DNA of 6,343 bases from an uncultured Bacteroidales bacterium. GTDB taxonomy: Bacteria; Bacteroidota; Bacteroidia; Bacteroidales; UBA932. The notes beneath the pieces were generated by a model. It saw nothing but the letters and a program-made list of their open reading frames with translations. It had not been told where the DNA came from and did no database searches. The stretch covers positions 1 to 6,343 of the forward strand of contig CAMJRT010000074.1 of assembly GCA_946408295.1 (NCBI GenBank). The letters run 5' to 3'. Both the position numbers and the translations under genes were made by a program. Of the stretch, positions 1-5,636 are shown piece after piece; position 1 is the first letter of the stretch, and the number at the start of each line of letters is the position of its first letter.

Positions 1-97
1 GGAGGATGCCGTTCAAGATATTGCCCGTGATGGCCTGAACGCCATTCTTCTTGATATGGGCGTTGATGAGGGCCTCAAGTGCGTTGAAATCTGCCAT
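1..97 (-). CDS. Tail/receptor-binding-type protein, N-terminal fragment
   Basis: Only the first 32 codons lie in the window; the gene runs off the left edge. The protein begins MADFNALEALINAHIKKNG and continues with a VQAITG-type segment. I recognise this opening from Bacteroidales phage proteins encoded near tail or receptor-binding genes, where a short amphipathic helix precedes the main body. That comparison is from memory and the body of the protein is not visible, so the role is inferred. The ATG at 97-95 follows an 18-nt A-rich leader with no strong Shine-Dalgarno sequence, as is usual in Bacteroidota. It is the last gene seen in the minus-strand run, directly after the spanin candidate, whose TAG stop is in the same frame. 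Confidence 0.6.
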   Translation of the reverse strand, partial: MADFNALEALINAHIKKNGVQAITGNILNGIL

Positions 98-115
98 AGT
101 ATATTCTTTCTTTTG
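98..115 (-). promoter_or_regulatory. A-rich translation leader of the tail-type gene
   Basis: Read on the minus strand, the 18 bases between the spanin stop codon and the ATG at 97 are mostly A with a few G (CAAAAGAAAGAATATACT). A weak AAAGAA purine tract lies about 8 bases before the ATG. The leader ends in TACTATG, as does the capsid leader (AATACTATG). A-rich, Shine-Dalgarno-poor leaders are typical of Bacteroidota and support this start. Confidence 0.45.
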
Positions 116-553
116 CTACTTAAATATCAGTTTCCACAATTTCGTAAAGCATCCGCGGAGAGGTTTCCGGAATGTCCAGACACCCAGTACTCCCGTGATG
201 AGCAGAAGCCACGGAAACGCCCCTATCCTGACCTTCTGCGACCACGATAAGGGTTTCTCTACCTTGACCTCCTTGAGTGTCTCCACGGCTACGGAATCGC
301 GCTTCACGATGATACTGTCACGCCACCTATCCCGGTAGACGAAACGATCCTTGTACTTCTCCACGAAGACGGTGTCACCCTTCATCCATTCACGGATGTA
401 GACACTATCCTTCGTGATGACCGTGTCGCGGTGATGGACATCCCGGTAGACATACTGGGTGTTCCATTTCTCCACTATCTTGGGGGAACAAGAAGGGAGG
501 GCAAAACATAAACATAAACCTACGGTTGCTGCCCAAGTTGATAATTTAGACAT
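116..553 (-). CDS. Putative unimolecular spanin (OM lipoprotein with C-terminal TM)
   Basis: This 145-residue protein has three parts. Residues 1-21 are a signal peptide ending in a lipobox-like L19-P20-S21-C22, so Cys22 would be lipidated and anchored in the outer membrane. Residues 23-105 are polar and strongly beta-patterned, with five D-[ST]-[VI] strands (D43, D49, D60, D79, D86). Residues 110-128 form one hydrophobic segment followed by a very basic tail (RKPLRGCFTKLWKLIFK), as expected for an inner-membrane anchor with a cytoplasmic C-terminus. Lipobox at one end and a TM at the other is the architecture of u-spanins such as T1 gp11, which fuse inner and outer membranes in the last step of lysis. 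It directly follows holin and endolysin genes, which supports that role. It could instead be an unrelated phage lipoprotein; no homology was tested. Confidence 0.65.
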   Translation of the reverse strand: MSKLSTWAATVGLCLCFALPSCSPKIVEKWNTQYVYRDVHHRDTVITKDSVYIREWMKGDTVFVEKYKDRFVYRDRWRDSIIVKRDSVAVETLKEVKVEKPLSWSQKVRIGAFPWLLLITGVLGVWTFRKPLRGCFTKLWKLIFK

Positions 554-565
554 AAACCGCCCTCC
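554..565 (-). promoter_or_regulatory. Shine-Dalgarno-like ribosome binding site of the spanin gene
   Basis: The 12 bases between the endolysin TAG and the spanin ATG read GGAGGGCGGTTT on the minus strand. GGAGG is a good Shine-Dalgarno match and lies 7 bases before the ATG. It stands out because most other starts here have A/T-rich leaders without one. The ATG at 553 also places the signal peptide at the very N-terminus. Confidence 0.5.
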
Positions 566-1012
566 CTATGCCTTGAACCCGTATACCTTTGCGGTCACCC
601 CGTACTGGGGGAGGACATCGAAATGGAGCCACGATACCCCCTCTTCCACGCGGATGTTGCAGGGAAGGAGGTGGGAGTTCTCCTTGATTTTCATTCTCGC
701 TTGCTCCGCGGTCATCCCGGTGATTGTGAAGTCACCGGCCTTGCCGAGGCAATGGGCCGAGAGGTAGACACCGGACTTTCCACGGACGATGGAGCAACGG
801 TTGCAACGCAGTCCCCTTTCGGTCTTGCCATTGCCGTTGCACCACATCGCCCTCTTCAGGATGTCACGCCTTATGACGAGAAGGCAATCGAGGAAGTCCG
901 TGTCAAGGAATTGCCACGATTGCTCACCCCACTTCGCGATGGTGTGGGGGCATACCAGTTCGTCAATGTCGAAATAGAACCGGATTTCCGATAGAATCTC
1001 ACTCCGCGTCAT
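566..1012 (-). CDS. Peptidase M15-like endolysin
   Basis: This 148-residue protein carries the metal-binding signature of the peptidase M15 / D-Ala-D-Ala carboxypeptidase superfamily: SAHCLGKAGDF at 85-95 and WLHFDV at 128-133. The predicted zinc ligands are H87, D94 and H130; the seven-residue H-to-D spacing is the one used by the T5 endolysin. Enzymes of this group cut peptide stems of peptidoglycan, so this is the likely muralytic enzyme. No signal peptide is seen, so release through a holin is expected. The residue three before H130 is S127, not the Asp/Glu used as general acid/base in T5 endolysin or VanX; E123 or E124 might serve, as might another residue. Three cysteines (C58, C70, C73) lie in the N-terminal half. 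The gene overlaps the holin gene by 14 bases, with GGAGG 6 bases before its ATG. Confidence 0.85.
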   Translation of the reverse strand: MTRSEILSEIRFYFDIDELVCPHTIAKWGEQSWQFLDTDFLDCLLVIRRDILKRAMWCNGNGKTERGLRCNRCSIVRGKSGVYLSAHCLGKAGDFTITGMTAEQARMKIKENSHLLPCNIRVEEGVSWLHFDVLPQYGVTAKVYGFKA

Positions 1013-1292
1013 CCTCTTCCTCCGTCTCCTTTTCCCGCTCGATCCGGTCTATGTAACGCCTTGTGTCCGCACGGAACTTGACCATCTGGTTGTTGAAGTA
1101 CATCCCGATGCCAAGCACCGATGCCGTGTAGATGAGGGACTGGCCCAGTATCCACAACACCGAATCCGCGACCTCACCCTCCGGGGGGAGGATGAACCCC
1201 GCGATTGTCAGTCCCCATCCGGCCACGAATGCGACCACCGCGGTGACGATGGCGAACTTCGTCTTGATGTCCAGTTTGACCCAGGTTGCCAT
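999..1292 (-). CDS. Holin-like two-TM membrane protein
   Basis: This 97-residue protein has two hydrophobic segments, about residues 13-35 and 43-66, joined by a short PPEGEVAD turn. A basic N-terminus (K6, K10, K12) and a charged C-terminal tail (residues 72-97, ending EEEDDAE) flank them. Small size, two membrane spans with both ends predicted inside, and position directly before an endolysin gene match class II-like holins, which permeabilise the inner membrane at a set time. The sequence resembles small membrane proteins I have seen in Bacteroidales phages, but holins share little sequence, so the call rests on topology and context. The ATG at 1292 follows the upstream TAG after three bases (TAGGCTATG), suggesting translational coupling. 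Its last codons overlap the endolysin start. Confidence 0.75.
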   Translation of the reverse strand: MATWVKLDIKTKFAIVTAVVAFVAGWGLTIAGFILPPEGEVADSVLWILGQSLIYTASVLGIGMYFNNQMVKFRADTRRYIDRIEREKETEEEDDAE

Positions 1293-1295
1293 AGC

Positions 1296-1781
1296 CTAAT
1301 ATATTTTCACGCCATCCTTGCCGATGGCGAAGTCCACATTGAAATCGTTGTTGAAGTCCGCGTAGGTCTCATCGCAGAGATCGGACAGCGGGACGGAGAG
1401 TGCCACATTCGTGAACACTCCCGCGCACTCGTCAAGGAACCTCTGCCGGAAGGTCTGGAAGGTGTACTCGTTGTCCGCGTAGACACCGTTCTCGTTGAGG
1501 GTGCGGATGATGTTGTCAAGCACCTGGATGCCCACCGACTGGATTTCCAACTCGTTCCTCTTGTCGGCACGGAGCCGGTCGATGTAGAAGAGGGTGAAGT
1601 TGAAGGTGACGAGGGACGATTCCACACTTGCCGTGTGGATGCCCTGCGTCCACCCGAAGACCGCGTACTCCGCATCGGGCAGGGTGTTGAGACGGAAGAT
1701 GTCATTCCGCACGATGGATGAGACCGAGGGCGTTCCCGCGGCCACGGCCTCCATTTTCCGTATGGTTTCCGTGAGGGTCAT
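1296..1781 (-). CDS. Probable neck/tail-completion protein
   Basis: The likely product is 161 residues, starting MTLTETIRKMEAVAAG. The ATG at 1781-1779 overlaps the upstream TGA as ATGA, a classic coupled start. A longer reading from 1838 is possible but adds an atypical N-terminus inside the connector gene. The protein mixes an N-terminal helix, a beta-rich middle (EYAVFGWTQGIHTASVES; then a VTFNFTLFYIDRL strand at 58-70) and a helix around 80-98. The FRQRFLDECAGVFTNV segment at 111-126 and an acidic Asn/Asp-rich end follow. I recognise the pattern from Bacteroidales phage proteins of unknown function. Small alpha/beta proteins just after the head-tail connector are often tail-completion or terminator proteins; that function here is inferred from position only. 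Confidence 0.5.
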   Translation of the reverse strand: MTLTETIRKMEAVAAGTPSVSSIVRNDIFRLNTLPDAEYAVFGWTQGIHTASVESSLVTFNFTLFYIDRLRADKRNELEIQSVGIQVLDNIIRTLNENGVYADNEYTFQTFRQRFLDECAGVFTNVALSVPLSDLCDETYADFNNDFNVDFAIGKDGVKIY

Positions 1782-2338
1782 CGTCTTGTGGGTTTGGGGG
1801 CCATCTTCCCGCGGGGGCCACCGAGCCACAGTCCGCACGAAGCTGCCGAATAGAGGTTGGAATGGATTTTCTTGCAGATGCAGTCCGTCAACTCCGGGAA
1901 TGCGGTGCGGTTCTCAAGGAGCCAGTTCTGCAACTCAAGGGCGCAGAAGTCGGCCTTCGACTGGTAGTAGTACTGCATCTTCGCAATCTCGTCCTGGGTG
2001 ACCACCTGGAGGTTCTCGTCATTGGACTTCGCCACACCGAAGTTTCCGATCTTGTAGGACACCTTGTTGGTGAGTTCCACGATGGCGGTGTAGGCGAGGA
2101 AGTACTGGCACTTGTCCACCAAGTCCTTGTAGGCGATGTTGGCCGGATCGTCCAGTTCCTTCGCAAGTCCCAGTTCCTTCAACTTGTCAAGGAGGCAAGT
2201 TCCGAGGATGGTCTTGAGCGAAATCTCCTGGGCCTCCCGGATGGAGGACTGGATGTACTTCCCGGAAACATTGTCGGAAATGGATGTGACCGACTTCACG
2301 AAGGTTTCGGACACAAGGAGGTATTCTTTCGTTGCCAT
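1778..2338 (-). CDS. Head-tail connector/adaptor protein
   Basis: This 186-residue, mostly helical protein follows the portal gene after a three-base gap (TAGACTATG). Its helices cover about residues 8-58, 66-98 and 114-160. It ends in a glycine-rich CGLWLGGPRGK segment at 168-178, a tail I associate with Bacteroidales phage connector proteins. Helical proteins of this size right after a portal gene usually form the ring that docks on the portal and joins it to the neck or tail (gp6- or gp15-like adaptors). The function is inferred from fold pattern and position; no enzyme motif is present. It has four cysteines (C48, C78, C132, with C153 and C155 close together). The last codons overlap the next gene by four bases. 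Confidence 0.7.
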   Translation of the reverse strand: MATKEYLLVSETFVKSVTSISDNVSGKYIQSSIREAQEISLKTILGTCLLDKLKELGLAKELDDPANIAYKDLVDKCQYFLAYTAIVELTNKVSYKIGNFGVAKSNDENLQVVTQDEIAKMQYYYQSKADFCALELQNWLLENRTAFPELTDCICKKIHSNLYSAASCGLWLGGPRGKMAPKPTRR

Positions 2339-2341
2339 AGT

Positions 2342-3658
2342 CTAATCGTTTTCGGGAGCCGGGGTATAGGGGAGGTTGAGAATCTTGTGGGCCGCTTCGT
2401 CATCCAGTCCGAAGAGGACTTGCAGGGTTCCGAGTTTCTGCTCCGTGGTCATAGCGGTGGATTCAAGGACACCCATCAAGGCTTGCGTTCCACCGACACC
2501 GAGCTGTGAGGCGAGGGAGGTCGCAGTCTCTCCGTTGTCACCCATAGAGAACGGGACAATCTCAAGAACATTTTCCCTGCGGTAAATCTTTTCGTAGGCG
2601 GTCTTGATGAGGTTCTGCATAGGGAGAACCATCGTGCGGTTGTAGAGGGTAAAGGATTCCTCATACTGTTCGTTGGCGAATCCGTTGCCCTCCGTTGGAA
2701 TGCCAAAAAGATTCGGGTTTGCCCTGAAGGAAGTAAAGATGCGTTGACGGCAAGACTCCGCAAGGGCCTTGTACTTCTCACCGAAGTCGGTGATTTCGGG
2801 GGTGTCGAAGGTTGTCGCGGACTCCTTGTTGGGATTAAATGACATCAAGATGCGCCCACAGTTGCTTGGCCCGGCAAACTTCTCGTTCACATCTCGCTCG
2901 ATCTGCTCCTTCATAGGGTCGGTGGGGATGCCTCCGTTGAAATTGATGATGATGGAAGGTGCGAAGCCATTCGCCACCGCATTGAGGTGGTAATCGTCCA
3001 CCATCCGCTCCGTCTCGCAAGCCTTGACCGCTGCCGCATAGACTGGCATCGGGTAGGTGTGCAGGGAGTCGGTCTTGACATAGAGGATGGAAGAGGCGTG
3101 GGAGTTCCGTTCCTCGTCCGTGAGGGTGGGCCACTTGTCCTCAATCTCCGGTAAGAATGCCGGATAGACCGTCACCTTCTTGCCAGTCCTCTTCGCCCAT
3201 TCCTCGCAGTAGTAGAAGACGGAGTTGTCCTTGTTGGATCGGAGGAACTGGAAGGGGATGTGATAGACTTCGGAAGGCTTGCCGTCACGGCCACGGATAA
3301 TCTGGAAGGCCATTCCACCGAAGGTCATCAGGTCGAAGGAGAGGCGGTTGACTTGCTCCGGGGCGAGGTCTCCCTTGAGGTTCATCTTGCCGTTCTCCAT
3401 ACCGGGACGGAGAGGCTCGATCCTCACATCGTTGCCAACGATGAAGTCCACCGTCCCCTTGATGATGGAGCGGAGGGTCGGCACTTCCTCACCGAGTTTA
3501 AGTAGGTAATCCGGATATGAGTCACCCTCGCCCCATTCAACCCGGTTCTTGCCCCTCACATCCGTCTCCTTCGGGGAGACGATGTTGGTCTCAAGGTACG
3601 GGTCAAGTGCCGCGAAGGCCACATTCGCCCGGACATTTTCAGTTTTGGTACTGTTCAT
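2342..3658 (-). CDS. Phage portal protein
   Basis: This 438-residue protein is a portal, the dodecameric vertex ring through which DNA enters and leaves the capsid. Residues 48-82 (DYLLKLGEEVPTLRSIIKG and the following VDFIVGND) match the usual N-terminal clip region. A Met/Phe/Gly segment at 110-121 precedes the HIPFQFLR motif at 133-140. The central region has PVYAAAVKACETE (205-217), then YHLNAVANGFAPSIIINFNG (223-242). The stem-like part has GRILMSFNPN, IFTSFRANPNLFGIPTEGNG (307-326) and the NEQYEESFTLYNRT segment. These patterns and the length fit the HK97-type portal family known in Bacteroidales phages. The ATG at 3658 lies inside the upstream gene, a 20-base overlap. The portal lies downstream of the capsid gene, opposite to the usual portal-scaffold-capsid order. 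Confidence 0.93.
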   Translation of the reverse strand: MNSTKTENVRANVAFAALDPYLETNIVSPKETDVRGKNRVEWGEGDSYPDYLLKLGEEVPTLRSIIKGTVDFIVGNDVRIEPLRPGMENGKMNLKGDLAPEQVNRLSFDLMTFGGMAFQIIRGRDGKPSEVYHIPFQFLRSNKDNSVFYYCEEWAKRTGKKVTVYPAFLPEIEDKWPTLTDEERNSHASSILYVKTDSLHTYPMPVYAAAVKACETERMVDDYHLNAVANGFAPSIIINFNGGIPTDPMKEQIERDVNEKFAGPSNCGRILMSFNPNKESATTFDTPEITDFGEKYKALAESCRQRIFTSFRANPNLFGIPTEGNGFANEQYEESFTLYNRTMVLPMQNLIKTAYEKIYRRENVLEIVPFSMGDNGETATSLASQLGVGGTQALMGVLESTAMTTEQKLGTLQVLFGLDDEAAHKILNLPYTPAPEND

Positions 3659-3968
3659 ATTCTATCTCTTTGTTGTATTCTTCCGTTTTCTCCCCGTTGT
3701 CCCTCACGATGCAGAGGCCGGAGGAAATGACATCCCCGTCCGCGGTCAGTTCGTACTGGTACTCGCCCGGTGTGATGTCATCTGGCAGGGTCACCGCCAC
3801 ATTGTAGTAGACCTTCAAGAGGTTCATATCAATGACGAGTGCGTCAAGAACCCGGTCAAGGTCTACCGTGGACTTCATCGTGAAACGGATGGTCGCACCC
3901 TCCGGCACTTCCGTGTCACGGGGTACATACGCGACTTGCGCGTCCGTTGTGTTGCTCAAGTAAATCAT
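3639..3968 (-). CDS. Small beta-rich phage structural protein
   Basis: The preferred start gives 109 residues beginning MIYLSNTTDAQVAYVPRDTE. An ATG six codons upstream (3986) would add MIFVGK; I prefer the inner one because similar phage proteins, as I recall them, start at MIYLSN. The sequence alternates polar and hydrophobic residues through several strands (TIRFTMKSTVDL, VYYNVAVTLPDDITPGEYQY, LTADGDVISSGLCIV), a pattern of Ig-like or small beta-sandwich domains. It ends in a charged Tyr/Glu-rich tail (YNKEIEYEQYQN) that overlaps the portal start. Such proteins occur in Bacteroidales phages among capsid genes; decoration, head-fibre or stabilising roles are possible but unproven. A terminator lies just upstream, so expression is probably below that of the capsid gene. 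Confidence 0.6.
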   Translation of the reverse strand: MIYLSNTTDAQVAYVPRDTEVPEGATIRFTMKSTVDLDRVLDALVIDMNLLKVYYNVAVTLPDDITPGEYQYELTADGDVISSGLCIVRDNGEKTEEYNKEIEYEQYQN

Positions 3969-3977
3969 CTTGCCAAC

Positions 3978-3992
3978 AAATATCATTTCGCG
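3978..3992 (-). repeat. 15-base leader element, copy B
   Basis: Read on the minus strand this is CGCGAAATGATATTT, which differs at one position from CGCGAAACGATATTT in the capsid leader (5684-5670). It lies between the second terminator and the start of the small beta-rich gene and contains the alternative ATG at 3986. A shared regulatory site or chance are both possible. Confidence 0.35.
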
Positions 3993-4000
3993 GATTTTCG

Positions 4001-4037
4001 TAAAAACAAAGACTCCCCACCGTTTCCGGCAGGGAGT
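4001..4037 (-). terminator. Intrinsic terminator after the beta-rich virion gene
   Basis: On the minus strand ACTCCC (4037-4032) pairs with GGGAGT (4017-4012) and CCG (4029-4027) pairs with CGG (4022-4020) around a GAAA tetraloop (4026-4023). The TG dinucleotides between the arms make two G-U wobble pairs, giving an 11-bp RNA stem. The run CTTTGTTTTT follows at 4011-4002. On the plus strand the same positions would be A-C mismatches with no T-run, so the signal reads only in the gene direction. It lies 22 bases after the TAA of the upstream gene. Confidence 0.85.
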
Positions 4038-4059
4038 ACTGGGTTGGAGTGATGAAGGT

Positions 4060-4569
4060 TTAGGTTGTGGGAACCGTTCCGGTGAAGGTCATCGGGAGTT
4101 CACCCGCGACATCCTGGAGGACAACGGTGTATCCGTTGCGGTCGGCACGGGCCGTTCCGGTCTGGCCGTCCGATCCGGAGATGAGACGGACACCTTCCTC
4201 ATAGCCGAGGTAGAACATCGTTCCGTTCTGGTCAACCACGATGACCGCCAGTTCGGACTGGGCAAGGGCCATAATCTCAAGCCTCTTGGTCGCATCCATC
4301 TTGTTGAACACCATCGTGAGGTTGGACTCCACATACTTCGTCCCGTTCTCCGCGTTGACCTGCCAGTTGGAGGCGAGGTTGGAGGAATTGGGGGCGAATG
4401 CGTACTTGTAGAACTTCTTGGAGGAAGCCATCGTGATGGCGGTGATGACACCGGAAGTCACGGTGACGGAATCCACATCAGCGAAGTTCGCGATGTAGAC
4501 CTCCTTGATACCTCCCATATTGGAGGAACAGTCGCGGGCGATGCCCGCAAGGGTCTGGGAGCAAGCCAT
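4060..4569 (-). CDS. Beta-rich virion protein (possible tail-tube or capsid-associated)
   Basis: This 169-residue protein starts MACSQTLAGIARDC and continues with GGIKEVYIANFADVDSVTV. It is rich in beta strands: VITAITMASSKKFYKYAF at 41-58, ESNLTMVFNKMD at 81-92, ELAVIVVDQNGTMFYLGYEEG at 106-126 and a TGTARADRNGYTVVLQD stretch at 137-153. I know this pattern (early Cys pair C3/C14, GG-[IV]-K-x-V, internal DxNGxxxxLG, late DxNGYxxxL) as a family found in Bacteroidales phages. It resembles small tail-tube proteins, but its place between capsid and portal genes also allows a decoration or capsid-associated role. The gene has its own leader and is bounded on both sides by hairpin terminators, so it may form a separate transcription unit. 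The function is not settled. Confidence 0.55.
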   Translation of the reverse strand: MACSQTLAGIARDCSSNMGGIKEVYIANFADVDSVTVTSGVITAITMASSKKFYKYAFAPNSSNLASNWQVNAENGTKYVESNLTMVFNKMDATKRLEIMALAQSELAVIVVDQNGTMFYLGYEEGVRLISGSDGQTGTARADRNGYTVVLQDVAGELPMTFTGTVPTT

Positions 4570-4592
4570 ATATTTTCGTTTTAGCGGTTAAA
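4570..4592 (-). promoter_or_regulatory. Leader of the beta-rich virion gene
   Basis: Right after the capsid terminator's T-run, the minus strand reads TTTAACCGCTAAAACGAAAATAT before the ATG. It is A-rich with no Shine-Dalgarno. The first 16 bases match the capsid leader segment at 5672-5657 with one gap and two mismatches. The motif may belong to a late promoter, an RNA-processing site or a translation enhancer; none can be told apart here. Confidence 0.35.
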
Positions 4593-4621
4593 AAGAAGAC
4601 GGGGCGGGGATTACCCGCCCC
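4590..4621 (-). terminator. Intrinsic terminator after the capsid gene
   Basis: On the minus strand GGGGCGGG (4621-4614) pairs perfectly with CCCGCCCC (4608-4601) across a five-base loop (4613-4609). A GTCTTCTTTTT run follows at 4600-4590. A GC-rich 8-bp stem followed by a T-run is a strong intrinsic terminator in the gene direction. The plus strand has no T-run after the hairpin. It sits 40 bases after the capsid TAG and 21 bases before the next ATG. Confidence 0.88.
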
Positions 4622-4661
4622 ATCGGTTAAAGTCCTTCAAAGCGAAAGGAAACGGCCTTTA

Positions 4662-5636
4662 CTAACCTTCACCGCCATCATCGGCTGCGGGGGCAACGCA
4701 CGGGCAGGAACCCATCGGGGTCGGGGCGGCATCCATCGTACCGACCGCCACCTGGTCGCTGAAGTGGTAGGCCACACCGGAGACCCACTTGACCTCATAC
4801 TTGAAGAGGCGGTCATCCTGGCTCCACCAGAGATCGACATCCTCGTTGTCTCCCTCCATATCCGTGCCGTAGACGAGGTTCTCCGCGAAGGTTCCCACGA
4901 TGGCGTTGGTGGAGGCGAGGCCGGGGGTCTTGATGACGCGGACATCCGTGCCGGGAAGGAGGATTTCCTCCGGGTTGGCGTTGCCCATATCGTAGTGGTA
5001 GTAGTTGAGAACCACCAGGTCATTGAGCAGGGCGCGGAAGATGGCGGGATCGACGAAGATTGCGCCACCCTTCTCCAGGGCCTCTTCCGGCATCGCGAAG
5101 TACACGGTCTTCACGGCATCGTAGGCGGCAGCGACACCAGTCAGGGTGACGGGGATGACACCGGCATCGGCGGCCATCTGGGTGAGGAAGCCGTCAATGA
5201 GGTCGGAACCGGAGGTGTCACCCTGCCAGATGAGGGTCTCGATGCCCTTGTTAATCTGCTTGACGAGGGTGTCGATGATGTACTGCTCGAACGGCAGTTC
5301 GTTCTCCGTGGCGTTCACGCGGACGAGGTACTCCGCATACTTGCCGAGCAGGGTCTCCGGGCAAATCTGGCCGTTGACCTTGATGGCCGCTCCGGTGATG
5401 TTCTTCTGAGTGAGGGTGATTTCGTCAAGGGCGTTGAAGCCACATTCGGAACCGTCCTGGAAGACAGCGGAGAGGGCGAGGTAGTTGAGGGCGGCAACCT
5501 TCTTGACACCAGTCTGGAGACCGATTTTGCCACGGGTTCCGGCACTCGCAAGGCCGAAGGACTTGATGATGAGGTCGCGGTTCGTTGCCACATAGTCGGG
5601 CAGGGAACTCACAAGGAAGTTGGTAACAGCAGGCAT
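4662..5636 (-). CDS. Major capsid protein (HK97-like)
   Basis: This 324-residue protein is the likely shell subunit. After the N-terminal arm (MPAVTNFLVSSLPDYVATNR) come an E-loop-like region (KVAALNYLALSAVFQDGSEC, 46-65) and an ITLTQKNITGAAIKVNGQIC strand pair at 73-92. The long spine helix follows (EQYIIDTLVKQINKGIETLIW, 117-137, then QGDTSGSDLIDGF). The A-domain region includes KTVYFAMPEEAL, a Gly-Ala-IFVDPAIFRALL strand-helix at 190-204 and VGTFAENLVYGTDM (247-260). An LWWSQDDRLFKYEVKW segment (269-284) ends the fold, and a low-complexity Gly/Ala/acidic tail with C311 and C313 closes the protein. I recognise the family from Bacteroidales phages. The gene follows the scaffold-like gene and ends in tandem stops (TAGTAA) before a strong terminator, fitting a highly expressed product. 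Confidence 0.9.
   Translation of the reverse strand: MPAVTNFLVSSLPDYVATNRDLIIKSFGLASAGTRGKIGLQTGVKKVAALNYLALSAVFQDGSECGFNALDEITLTQKNITGAAIKVNGQICPETLLGKYAEYLVRVNATENELPFEQYIIDTLVKQINKGIETLIWQGDTSGSDLIDGFLTQMAADAGVIPVTLTGVAAAYDAVKTVYFAMPEEALEKGGAIFVDPAIFRALLNDLVVLNYYHYDMGNANPEEILLPGTDVRVIKTPGLASTNAIVGTFAENLVYGTDMEGDNEDVDLWWSQDDRLFKYEVKWVSGVAYHFSDQVAVGTMDAAPTPMGSCPCVAPAADDGGEG

Noticed and set aside
1782..1838. Longer start for the neck/tail-completion gene
   Set aside because: The extra 19 residues (MRTVARWPPREDG...) are encoded inside the connector gene and look atypical; the ATGA overlap at 1781-1778 is the better start.
1862..2509. Plus-strand open frame of 215 codons
   Set aside because: It lies opposite the connector and portal genes, crosses their junction and looks like a complement-frame shadow of GC-rich codons, with no recognisable domain.
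3978..4010. Bacteroidota-type promoter upstream of the small beta-rich gene
   Set aside because: GATATTTG is close to TAnnTTTG and a TTTG lies 22 bases upstream, but the first box base is wrong, the TTTG is part of the terminator T-run, and almost no leader would remain.
3970..4584. Plus-strand open frame of 204 codons
   Set aside because: It is antisense to a well-supported gene and both terminator/leader regions, and is rich in His, Gly and Val as expected of a shadow frame.
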